Positions 1 to 5,286 of a stretch of DNA of 5,286 bases are shown piece by piece. Position numbers and translations under genes: made by a program. Each line of letters begins with the position of its first letter. Position 1 is the stretch's first letter. The notes below the pieces were generated by a model. It was not told the origin of the DNA and searched no databases. It was given only the letters and a program-made list of their open reading frames with translations. Origin of the DNA: Candidatus Omnitrophota bacterium (GTDB lineage Bacteria; Omnitrophota; Gorgyraeia; Gygaellales; Profunditerraquicolaceae); contig JAFGUY010000042.1 of assembly GCA_016938245.1 (NCBI GenBank), positions 1 through 5,286 on the forward strand. The letters are read 5' to 3'.

Positions 1-30
1 TAGAGAATGCTAGAGAAATGCTAGAGAATT
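1..30. repeat. Imperfect short tandem repeat at the rsmI 3' end
   Basis: On the plus strand three copies of a 10-11 base unit follow one another: TAGAGAATGC (1-10), TAGAGAAATGC (11-21) and TAGAGAATT (22-30). The rsmI stop codon (TAG on the minus strand, 23-21) and the last two sense codons lie inside the array. The unit length is not a multiple of three, so a copy gain or loss by slippage would shift the frame after the stop. The array may continue beyond the left edge. Function is unknown and it may be simple low-complexity sequence. Confidence 0.7.
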
Positions 31-674
31 ATTATAAACTCTCCGCGCGGCCTATTTTTTTGAAATTTTTCGAGAATTACCTGCGGCGTACCCCGTATAA
101 TTTCTTCAAATTTCTTGGTTAATTCCCGGGCTAAAACAATATCCCGCGCGTCCATTATGCTTTGAATATCCCCAAGGGTAGCCAAAATCCTGTGGCATGA
201 TTCATAGCAGATAACCGTGCATTTTAATCCGGACAGCTCTCTTAATTTATTTTGCCGGGATAGTTTCTTATTAGGCAAAAATCCGGCAAAATAAAACTCA
301 TGCGCAGGCTTACCCGATAAAACCAAGGCATTAATAAATGCACTCGGCCCGGGAATTACTGTTGTGGGGATATTATTTTTTATTGCTAGATTAATCAGAT
401 TATACCCGGGATCGAGTATCCCGGGGGTTCCCGCATCCGAAACCAAGACAATGTTTTTGTCTCCTTTCAATAAACCTAGAATATATTCTGCTTTTGTGAA
501 CCTGTTGTGCTGGAAAAAACTGGTGGTGGGCCTACTAATACCGTAATGGTCAAGGAGTATTTTTGTATGGCGGGTATCCTCGCAGGCAATAAGATCAGCT
601 GATTTTAAAACCTCTATTGCGCGCAAAGTAATATCTTTTAAATTCCCTATTGGCGTTGCTACAATATATAGCAT
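21..674 (-). CDS. rsmI: 16S rRNA (cytidine(1402)-2'-O)-methyltransferase RsmI, short form
   Basis: RsmI uses S-adenosylmethionine to methylate the 2'-hydroxyl of C1402 in 16S rRNA, in the ribosomal P site, a cytoplasmic step of small-subunit maturation. The 217-residue product shows the tetrapyrrole-methylase-type fold: ATPIGNLKDIT (residues 6-16), CEDTRHT (31-37), VSDAGTPGILDPG (78-90), VIPGPSA (106-112), FAGFLP (129-134), YESCHR (157-162) and ARELTKKFEEIIRG (182-195). It ends at GEFIIIL, where the catalytic domain normally finishes. Longer homologues of about 280 residues carry a further C-terminal helical domain that is absent here; short forms also exist in several phyla. Two small departures from consensus are Leu for Ser in the DAGTP loop (GILDPG) and Cys for Pro in YESPHR. 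The ATG lies 6 bases after the glmS stop with only a weak purine stretch before it, so translational coupling to glmS is likely. Identification is firm. Confidence 0.95.
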   Translation of the reverse strand: MLYIVATPIGNLKDITLRAIEVLKSADLIACEDTRHTKILLDHYGISRPTTSFFQHNRFTKAEYILGLLKGDKNIVLVSDAGTPGILDPGYNLINLAIKNNIPTTVIPGPSAFINALVLSGKPAHEFYFAGFLPNKKLSRQNKLRELSGLKCTVICYESCHRILATLGDIQSIMDARDIVLARELTKKFEEIIRGTPQVILEKFQKNRPRGEFIIIL

Positions 675-680
675 ATTCTA

Positions 681-2519
681 TTATTCAACAGTGACTGACT
701 TGGCGAGATTGCGCGGCTGGTCAGCATCGCACCCTCTTTTTACTGCAATATGATACGCCAACAACTGTAAAGGGACAACGGCAAGTAACGGAGAAAAAAT
801 CTCCTCGCACTTAGGTATATAAACTACCTCTGAAGTTAATCCCTTGATTTCTTTATTGCCCTCGGTTGCAATAGCAATAACTTTGCCTTTGCGGCTCTTT
901 ATCTCCTGAATATTTGAGACCATCTTTTCAAAAACCTTAGACTCCACAGCAATGCATACCACCGCCCGATATTCGTCAATTAAAGCAATGGGCCCGTGCT
1001 TCATCTCACCTGCAGCATAACCTTCCGCAGGAATATAGGCAATTTCTTTTAACTTCAAAGCGCCTTCTAAAACTGTAGGGACATTAATATTCCGCCCAAG
1101 GTATAAGAATGACCCAAAGTGGGCGTGTTTGCGGGCGAGCTTTGCAATAGTCTGCTGCCTTTTTAAAATCATCCCTATCTGTTTAGGGATCTTATTTAAA
1201 TCATCAAGGTATCTATTAATTTTCACAACGGGCATACTTGCGCGTATCTGAGCAAGATAAAAGGCAAATAGATAAAGTACGAGGACCTGCGCTGTGTAAG
1301 CTTTAGTAGAAGCCACTCCTATTTCCGGGCCGGCGTGGGTATAAATGACCCCATCGGATTCTCTGGTCAATGTAGAGCCCAATACGTTGCAGATTGATAT
1401 AACGATTGATCCGCGCTTCTTTGCTTCTCTTGCCCCTGCTAAAGTATCTGCTGTCTCTCCTGACTGGCTTATAGCAATAACTAAGGTGTCCGGGCCAACT
1501 AAAAGATCGCGGTATCTAAACTCGCTTGAAAAATCTATGCTCACAGGAATTGAGCATAAAGACTCCAGCGCATACTTACCTACAATGCCTGCGTGGTAGG
1601 CGGTCCCGCAGGCAACTATAAAAATATGCTTTAGGTCTTTAAGTTTATCCTCACAAATCTCCATCTCCTTAAAATTTATTTTCCGGGATTTTGTATCTAT
1701 GCGCAGATTAAGCAGGTTCTCTAAAACTTGCGGCTGTTCGTTAATCTCTTTAAGCATAAAATGCTTGTACCCTTGTTTTTGAGCGGAAGCGGTATCCCAA
1801 GCAATGTGGACAGGTTTTTTAGCTACGGGCTGTCCATGCCAATCTATGACCTTAAAGCTATCCTTGCCTAAAATTGCCATTTCGTTATCTTCCAGGAATA
1901 TCACATCTCGGGTTAACCCTAAAATCGCCGGGACATCTGAGGCAATATAGTTTTCGTTTTTACCTAACCCCAAAATTAGCGGGCTTCCTAAACGCGCGCC
2001 CACCATCTTAGCAGTCTCCCTTTTTGAAATTACTCCAACAGCAAAAGAACCTCTTAACAGCCTTAATGCCTGCCTTACCGCATCTTCTAACGGAATATCG
2101 TTATAAAACTTCCCAATTAAATGCGCGATTACTTCTGTATCAGTCTGGCTTAAAAAACAGTGGCCTTCTTTAATAAGCTGGAGTTTAAGGGCTTCAAAGT
2201 TTTCAATTATACCGTTATGCACTACGGCAATTTCATTTTTGCAATCCGCATGCGGGTGCGCATTACCCTGAGTGGGGCTGCCATGAGTGGCCCAGCGCGT
2301 ATGGCCGATACCGACACTGCCGAAAACAGGCTTTTCTTTTAAAACCTTTTCCAACAACTTGATTTTTCCGGGAGATTTTCTTATGGAAATAGCGTTTCTC
2401 TTAGGGGAGATTACCGCTATTCCGCTTGAGTCATAACCGCGGTATTCTAAACGTTTCAGCCCGTTAAGCAAAATAGGCTGCGCCTCTCTTGAGCCTATAT
2501 ATCCGATTATTCCACACAT
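681..2519 (-). CDS. glmS: Glutamine--fructose-6-phosphate aminotransferase (isomerizing)
   Basis: GlmS converts fructose 6-phosphate and glutamine to glucosamine 6-phosphate and glutamate, the first committed step to UDP-GlcNAc for peptidoglycan and other envelope sugars. The start chosen gives 612 residues, close to the family's usual 609, and begins MCGIIGYIG. Removal of Met exposes Cys2 as the N-terminal nucleophile of the class II glutamine amidotransferase domain (about 2-240). That domain also has HTRWATHG (73-80), HNGIIEN (101-107) and SQTDTE (124-129). Two SIS sugar-isomerase domains follow, with CGTAYHAG (304-311), SQSGETADT (351-359), STKAYTAQ (404-411) and AAGEMKHGP (502-510). E492, H508 and K607 match the E. 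coli isomerase residues Glu488, His504 and Lys603. The C-terminal tail LAKSVTVE is canonical. An in-frame TTG 51 bases upstream would bury the nucleophile and is rejected. An AGAGG site precedes the ATG. No glmS ribozyme is visible in the short leader, so ribozyme control is unlikely. Confidence 0.98.
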   Translation of the reverse strand: MCGIIGYIGSREAQPILLNGLKRLEYRGYDSSGIAVISPKRNAISIRKSPGKIKLLEKVLKEKPVFGSVGIGHTRWATHGSPTQGNAHPHADCKNEIAVVHNGIIENFEALKLQLIKEGHCFLSQTDTEVIAHLIGKFYNDIPLEDAVRQALRLLRGSFAVGVISKRETAKMVGARLGSPLILGLGKNENYIASDVPAILGLTRDVIFLEDNEMAILGKDSFKVIDWHGQPVAKKPVHIAWDTASAQKQGYKHFMLKEINEQPQVLENLLNLRIDTKSRKINFKEMEICEDKLKDLKHIFIVACGTAYHAGIVGKYALESLCSIPVSIDFSSEFRYRDLLVGPDTLVIAISQSGETADTLAGAREAKKRGSIVISICNVLGSTLTRESDGVIYTHAGPEIGVASTKAYTAQVLVLYLFAFYLAQIRASMPVVKINRYLDDLNKIPKQIGMILKRQQTIAKLARKHAHFGSFLYLGRNINVPTVLEGALKLKEIAYIPAEGYAAGEMKHGPIALIDEYRAVVCIAVESKVFEKMVSNIQEIKSRKGKVIAIATEGNKEIKGLTSEVVYIPKCEEIFSPLLAVVPLQLLAYHIAVKRGCDADQPRNLAKSVTVE

Positions 2520-2522
2520 GAG

Positions 2523-2529
2523 CACCTCT
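2523..2529 (-). promoter_or_regulatory. glmS ribosome binding site
   Basis: On the minus strand AGAGGTG is followed by three bases (CTC) and then the ATG of MCGIIG. The AGAGG core sits 5 bases from the start. This supports initiation at 2519, which produces the Cys-nucleophile N-terminus, over the upstream TTG at 2570. Confidence 0.8.
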
Positions 2530-2534
2530 GAAAC

Positions 2535-2551
2535 GCCTGCTTTAGGCAGGC
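2535..2551. repeat. Inverted repeat in the glmS leader (proximal)
   Basis: GCCTGC (2535-2540) and GCAGGC (2546-2551) form a perfect 6-bp stem around a 5-base loop (TTTAG on the plus strand). It lies just upstream of the glmS ribosome binding site but does not include it. No T-run follows on either strand, so it does not look like an intrinsic terminator. It resembles the second inverted repeat at 2589-2608 in its GCCTGC and TTTA/TAAA core. Confidence 0.65.
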
Positions 2552-2588
2552 ATCTAACGAAATCCTCCAAAGCACGACATAGCGCTTA

Positions 2589-2608
2589 TTCGCCTGCTAA
2601 AGGGCGAA
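2589..2608. repeat. Inverted repeat in the glmS leader (distal)
   Basis: TTCGCC (2589-2594) and GGCGAA (2603-2608) form a perfect 6-bp stem with an 8-base loop. On the plus strand a T6 run occurs, but about 10 bases beyond the stem, so a rightward terminator is doubtful. On the minus strand, the direction of transcription here, no T-run follows. It may affect tRNA 3' processing or be a small dispersed repeat. Confidence 0.55.
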
Positions 2609-2626
2609 GGAGGATAAATTTTTTAT

Positions 2627-2701
2627 TGACCCTGACGGGATTTGAACCCGTGTCGAGAGCTTGAAAAGCTCTTGTCCTAGACCAGGCTAGACGACAGGGT
2701 C
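2627..2701 (-). tRNA. tRNA-Glu (anticodon UUC)
   Basis: The complete cloverleaf can be folded by hand on the minus strand. The 7-bp acceptor is GACCCTG with CAGGGTC, plus discriminator A. The D-arm is GTCT...GGAC with a final T-G pair. The anticodon stem AGAGC/GCTCT encloses the loop TTTTCAA, giving anticodon UUC at 2665-2663, which reads GAA/GAG. The variable loop has 4 bases, and the T-arm ACGGG/CCCGT encloses TTCAAAT. The length is 75 bases. The 3' CCA is not encoded (AAT follows), so it must be added by a nucleotidyltransferase. The 5' end lies only 4 bases after the gyrA stop codon, which implies excision by RNase P from a gyrA-containing transcript. Besides translation, Glu-tRNA can feed tetrapyrrole synthesis in many bacteria, but nothing here shows that. 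Confidence 0.97.
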
Positions 2702-2705
2702 AAGC

Positions 2706-5135
2706 CTATTCTTCTTCGGCAATGACCGGGGCAACGCAAGAGACGTAATCCTTTCCCTGCAATTTTATCAATCTAACGCCTTGTGCCGAACGTCCGGTCT
2801 CGCGAATATCTTTAATAGCGCAACGCAAAAACACCCCGTTTTGAGTGATAACCATCAACTCATCATCTTCATTTACGGTCTTAAGATTAACCGCCTCGCC
2901 ATTCTTATCTGTAACTTTTATATTAATCACGCCTTTGCCGCCACGGGAAGTAAGCCTATATTCCTCTATTGTAGTACGCTTGGCAAAGCCCAAAGAAGTA
3001 ACTGTCAGAATAGTGGCGTCTTTCTGCGGAACCACCATATCAATAACTTCATCTTTTTTGCCTAAAGATATGCCTCTTACCCCGCGTGCACCTCTGCCCA
3101 TATCGCGCACTTTTGTCTCGGGGAATCTAATCGCCTTGCCCTGGCGGGTCCCGATTAATAAATCCTGCTTTCCATCAGTCATCTCTACCCCGATAAGCTC
3201 GTCCTCTTTATCCAAAGTAATACCGATAATCCCTGCCTTACGGGGATTGCCGTACGCTTCCAGCTTAGTCTTCTTAATCTGGCCTAATTTAGTAGCCATA
3301 ACCAGATATTTATCACAGGTAAATTCCTTTACAGGGATAGTAGAGCTGATTTTAGAACCTTGTTCCATCTGAACCAAATTAATTATCGCCTTACCCTTAG
3401 ATACACGGCTAGCCTGCGGGATTTCATAAACCTTAAGCCAATGCACCTGGCCCTTGCCTGTAAAAATTAAAAGATAGTCTTTAGTGGAGGCAACGAAAAG
3501 GTGCTCAATAAAATCCTCATCCTTAACCTCTGCGCCGGTTACCCCCCTTCCTCCGCGTTTTTGCTTATGATAAGAGCTAACCGGAAGGCGCTTAATATAG
3601 CCTCCATGGCTTATAGTTACAACCACATCTTCTTCGGCAATTAGGTCTTCCACCTCAAGCTCCTCCACCTCGCCGACTATATCCGTCCGTCTTTCGTCAC
3701 CAAACTTCTTTTTCAATTCTTCCAATTCAGACTTTATAATTCCTTCGATTTTCTTTTCAGAAGCCAGAATAACGCGGCATAGTTCTATCTTCTTTAAAAG
3801 CTCTGCGTATTCTGCATCAAGCTTATCGCGTTCAAGCGCGGTTAAGCGCTGTAATTGCATCTCCAGGATCGCCTGCGACTGGATCTCCGAGAAGTCAAAC
3901 TCTTTCATTAAATTAACTTTAGCAGCATCTACGCTCTTAGAGGTCTTTATCACCTTAATGATCCGGTCAATAAACTTAAGCGCGATCTTTAAACCCTCTA
4001 ATATATGCGCCCTTTTTAATGCCCTATCCAGTTCAAATTGCGTTCTGCGCCTGATAACTACCTTGCGGTGCTCGATATAACAATCAAGCACCTGCCGTAG
4101 ATTTAACACTTTAGGCCTGTTATCTACCAAGGCCAGCATAATAATGCCAAAAGTTGTCTCTAACTGGGTATGTTTAAAAAGCTGGTTTAAAATAATCTGC
4201 GGTTCGGTATCGCGCTTTAACTCAACTACTATACGCATCCCGTCTTTATCCGACTCATCACGGATATCTGAAATGCCCTCTATTTTTTTCTCATCCACTA
4301 AGCCCGCGATAGCTTCGATTACAGAAGATTTCTGCACCTGATAGGGGATTTCAGTAACAATAATCAGGTCTTTACCGTTCTTTTGGTGCTCTATAGTTGC
4401 CCGGGCGCGCACTGTAAGCTTGCCGCGCCCGGTCGTATAAGCTTCTTTAACGCCTCCCTTGCCGCAGATTGTTCCTCCGGTCGGAAAATCAGGGCCTTTA
4501 ATATAACGCATTAAATCTTTAATCTCTGCCGACGGATTATCCAGAAGATAAATAATCGCGTCTGCTACTTCATTTAAATTATGCGGCGGTATATTCGTAG
4601 CCATCCCTACCGCAATGCCGCTTGAACCGTTTACTAATAAATTAGGCAAAGCCGCGGGCAGCAATAAAGGCTCTTTTAGGGAGGAGTCGAAATTGGGCCC
4701 GAAGTTTACGGTCTCTTTATCAATATCCCCGAGCATAACCTCGGCGATGGCAGCAAGGCGCGCCTCCGTATACCGCATGGCCGCAGCCGCATCCCCGTCG
4801 ACTGACCCGAAATTACCCTGGCCATCGACCAATGGATAGCGCAGAGAAAAATCCTGCGCCATTCTTACCAGGGTATCATAAATCGCCACATCCCCATGCG
4901 GATGATACTTACCCATAGTTTCACCGACGATACGCGCGCACTTCTTATAAGGTTTGGAGTGTTCAAGGTTTAACTCCTGCATAGCGTAAAGTATTCTTCT
5001 GTGCACCGGCTTTAAGCCGTCGCGCACATCAGGAAGAGCGCGGCCCACAATAACACTCATCGCGTAATTTAAATACGCATCCTTTACTTCTTCCTCAATA
5101 TAAATAGGAACTATCTTTTCGTTACGCGTATACAT
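2706..5135 (-). CDS. gyrA: DNA gyrase subunit A
   Basis: GyrA is the breakage-reunion subunit of the A2B2 type IIA topoisomerase that uses ATP to introduce negative supercoils. The 809-residue length is typical (about 800-880). The N-terminal winged-helix region aligns with E. coli numbering without gaps: Arg32, Lys42, His45, HPH (78-80), catalytic Arg121-Tyr122 in MRYTEARL, and Ile174, the residue that bends DNA. The tower follows to about 340. A long charged helical coiled-coil gate spans about 350-485. The C-terminal beta-pinwheel (about 490-805) contains the GyrA box QKRGGRG at 525-531, which marks it as gyrase and not topoisomerase IV ParC, plus degenerate repeats near 680-689 and 730-739. 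It ends in a short acidic tail, EEE. Residue 83, the main quinolone-contact serine of E. coli, is Val, while Asp87 is kept. The ATG has AGGA 7 bases upstream. gyrB is not in the window. Confidence 0.98.
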   Translation of the reverse strand: MYTRNEKIVPIYIEEEVKDAYLNYAMSVIVGRALPDVRDGLKPVHRRILYAMQELNLEHSKPYKKCARIVGETMGKYHPHGDVAIYDTLVRMAQDFSLRYPLVDGQGNFGSVDGDAAAAMRYTEARLAAIAEVMLGDIDKETVNFGPNFDSSLKEPLLLPAALPNLLVNGSSGIAVGMATNIPPHNLNEVADAIIYLLDNPSAEIKDLMRYIKGPDFPTGGTICGKGGVKEAYTTGRGKLTVRARATIEHQKNGKDLIIVTEIPYQVQKSSVIEAIAGLVDEKKIEGISDIRDESDKDGMRIVVELKRDTEPQIILNQLFKHTQLETTFGIIMLALVDNRPKVLNLRQVLDCYIEHRKVVIRRRTQFELDRALKRAHILEGLKIALKFIDRIIKVIKTSKSVDAAKVNLMKEFDFSEIQSQAILEMQLQRLTALERDKLDAEYAELLKKIELCRVILASEKKIEGIIKSELEELKKKFGDERRTDIVGEVEELEVEDLIAEEDVVVTISHGGYIKRLPVSSYHKQKRGGRGVTGAEVKDEDFIEHLFVASTKDYLLIFTGKGQVHWLKVYEIPQASRVSKGKAIINLVQMEQGSKISSTIPVKEFTCDKYLVMATKLGQIKKTKLEAYGNPRKAGIIGITLDKEDELIGVEMTDGKQDLLIGTRQGKAIRFPETKVRDMGRGARGVRGISLGKKDEVIDMVVPQKDATILTVTSLGFAKRTTIEEYRLTSRGGKGVINIKVTDKNGEAVNLKTVNEDDELMVITQNGVFLRCAIKDIRETGRSAQGVRLIKLQGKDYVSCVAPVIAEEE

Positions 5136-5139
5136 ATTG

Positions 5140-5217
5140 TTATCCTACCGCCTCTTTTAATTTCTTAAACATTACCACCAGAATAACGGACATAAACGGA
5201 ACTAGTTCACTGTGACA
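5140..5217 (-). other. Short open frame upstream of gyrA, possible gene remnant or small peptide
   Basis: An open frame of 25 sense codons runs from an in-frame TAA (5220-5218) to a TAA (5142-5140) that ends 4 bases before the gyrA ATG. The only ATG (5193) would give a 17-residue peptide, MSVILVVMFKKLKEAVG. Its hydrophobic stretch followed by lysines looks like one membrane segment with a basic tail. No Shine-Dalgarno precedes that ATG, so it is a poor independent gene. The tight stop-to-start spacing is what one sees at an operon gene end. It could therefore be the C-terminal remnant of a neighbour whose 5' part was removed by whatever begins to the right, or it could be chance. No function can be assigned. 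Confidence 0.25.
5143..5146 (-). promoter_or_regulatory. gyrA ribosome binding site
   Basis: AGGA on the minus strand, followed by a 7-base spacer (TAACAAT), precedes the gyrA ATG at 5135. It overlaps the last codons of a short upstream open frame that stops at 5142-5140, so the two could be translationally coupled if that frame is translated. Confidence 0.6.
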
Positions 5218-5224
5218 TTAGTTA

Positions 5225-5252
5225 TTGACATATAGGACGTTTGTGAGATACT
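5225..5252 (+). promoter_or_regulatory. Sigma70-like promoter, rightward
   Basis: A perfect -35 hexamer TTGACA (5225-5230) is separated by 16 bases from GATACT (5247-5252), which matches TATAAT at four of six positions. Transcription should start near 5258-5260, within a few bases of the ribosome binding site, giving a very short leader. It would drive the gene that starts at 5273, divergently from gyrA. The -10 box lies inside the hairpin at 5247-5272. Confidence 0.6.
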
Positions 5253-5272
5253 GCCTCCAAGGAGGTGGTATC
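5247..5272 (+). promoter_or_regulatory. Hairpin that can sequester the ribosome binding site
   Basis: GATACTGCCTCC (5247-5258) can pair along its full length with GGAGGTGGTATC (5261-5272) across AA. There are 12 pairs, two of them G-U wobbles (5252 with 5267, 5253 with 5266); in practice the closing C-G would open to leave a 4-base loop. The 3' arm is the Shine-Dalgarno of the gene starting at 5273. Local transcripts, starting near 5258, would lack most of the 5' arm and leave the site free. Transcripts arriving from further left would fold it shut. The two compensating wobbles suggest an RNA-level structure more than a DNA operator, though an operator cannot be excluded. Confidence 0.6.
5259..5267 (+). 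promoter_or_regulatory. Strong Shine-Dalgarno for the rightward gene
   Basis: AAGGAGGTG is a near-complete anti-16S match, 5 bases before GTG at 5273. Its strength and spacing are the main reason for calling a gene start there. Confidence 0.65.
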
Positions 5273-5286
5273 GTGCGTAAACAAAA
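5273..5286 (+). CDS. 5' end of an unidentified rightward gene, possibly a transposase
   Basis: Only the start is present: GTG CGT AAA CAA AA, reading M-R-K-Q and then Lys or Asn, before the window ends. The call rests on the promoter, the strong Shine-Dalgarno and the GTG start in proper register. A short basic N-terminus and a read-through-protected ribosome binding site are both common in transposases of insertion sequences, including small tyrosine (Y1/REP-associated) types. That identity is inference from context only; four codons cannot identify a family. Confidence 0.45.

Noticed and set aside
1345..1599. 84-codon plus-strand open frame opposite glmS; similar short frames at 364-546, 2160-2342, 4144-4341 and 4615-4839
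   Set aside because: They are antisense shadows of strongly conserved coding regions of rsmI, glmS and gyrA, with no recognisable protein motifs.
2520..2570. Longer glmS starting at TTG 2570, adding 17 residues
   Set aside because: The extension reads through the leader palindrome and would bury the catalytic N-terminal Cys. The ATG at 2519 has a good AGAGG site and gives the canonical MCGIIG start.
2520..2626. glmS ribozyme/riboswitch in the leader
   Set aside because: The gap is only about 107 bases, shorter than the known ribozyme, and I see none of its double-pseudoknot core sequence. The structures present are simple 6-bp hairpins.
2589..2626. Intrinsic terminator after tRNA-Glu or facing it
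   Set aside because: In the minus direction no T-run follows the stem. In the plus direction the T6 run is about 10 bases beyond the stem and no plus-strand gene ends here.
2845..3372. 175-codon plus-strand open frame opposite gyrA, and a 94-codon one at 2781-3065
   Set aside because: Both lie wholly antisense to the conserved GyrA C-terminal domain, have serine/proline-rich unfamiliar translations and lack supporting start signals.
2706..5135. ParC (topoisomerase IV) instead of GyrA
   Set aside because: A canonical GyrA box, QKRGGRG, at residues 525-531 and a full-length pinwheel domain favour gyrase.
5136..5230. Minus-strand sigma70 promoter for gyrA
   Set aside because: The best candidate (GTGAAC, 19 bases, TATTCT) has weak hexamers and poor spacing, so I do not call it; the gyrA promoter may lie beyond the window or be non-canonical.

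Overview
The window reads as a compact bacterial chromosomal segment. One minus-strand gene cluster fills almost all of it, in transcription order gyrA (DNA gyrase subunit A), tRNA-Glu(UUC), glmS (glucosamine-6-phosphate synthase) and rsmI (16S rRNA C1402 ribose methyltransferase). The gaps are very small: 4 bases between gyrA and the tRNA, about 107 bases between the tRNA and glmS, and 6 bases between glmS and rsmI. I see no convincing intrinsic terminator inside the cluster, so a shared transcript from which the tRNA is cut out is the simplest reading. All three proteins are intact, with family motifs and catalytic residues in place. RsmI is the short form without the usual C-terminal helical domain.

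Region by region: positions 1-30 hold a short imperfect tandem repeat that carries the rsmI stop codon. Positions 21-674 are rsmI, 681-2519 glmS, 2520-2626 a leader with two related inverted repeats, 2627-2701 tRNA-Glu and 2706-5135 gyrA. Positions 5136-5286 form a divergent intergenic region. It contains a short hydrophobic open frame that ends just before gyrA. On the opposite strand it contains a strong sigma70-like promoter, a hairpin hiding a near-perfect Shine-Dalgarno, and the first five codons of a rightward gene that runs off the window.

The right edge is the least ordinary part. The promoter -10 box lies inside the 5' arm of the hairpin and the ribosome binding site lies in the 3' arm. 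Transcripts from the local promoter should therefore be translatable, while read-through transcripts should have the start site masked. This arrangement is known from transposase genes of insertion sequences. It suggests, without proving it, that a mobile element begins near position 5210-5225.

Organism: the tRNA without an encoded CCA, the moderate GC content (roughly 45% by eye), the small palindromic repeats and the gyrA-tRNA-glmS-rsmI order suggest an environmental, probably uncultivated bacterium. An Omnitrophota-like or other candidate-phylum lineage is possible, but the window carries no decisive taxonomic marker. Apart from the right edge the content is housekeeping: DNA supercoiling, translation, cell-wall precursor supply and ribosome modification. 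I do not find a clear novel system.
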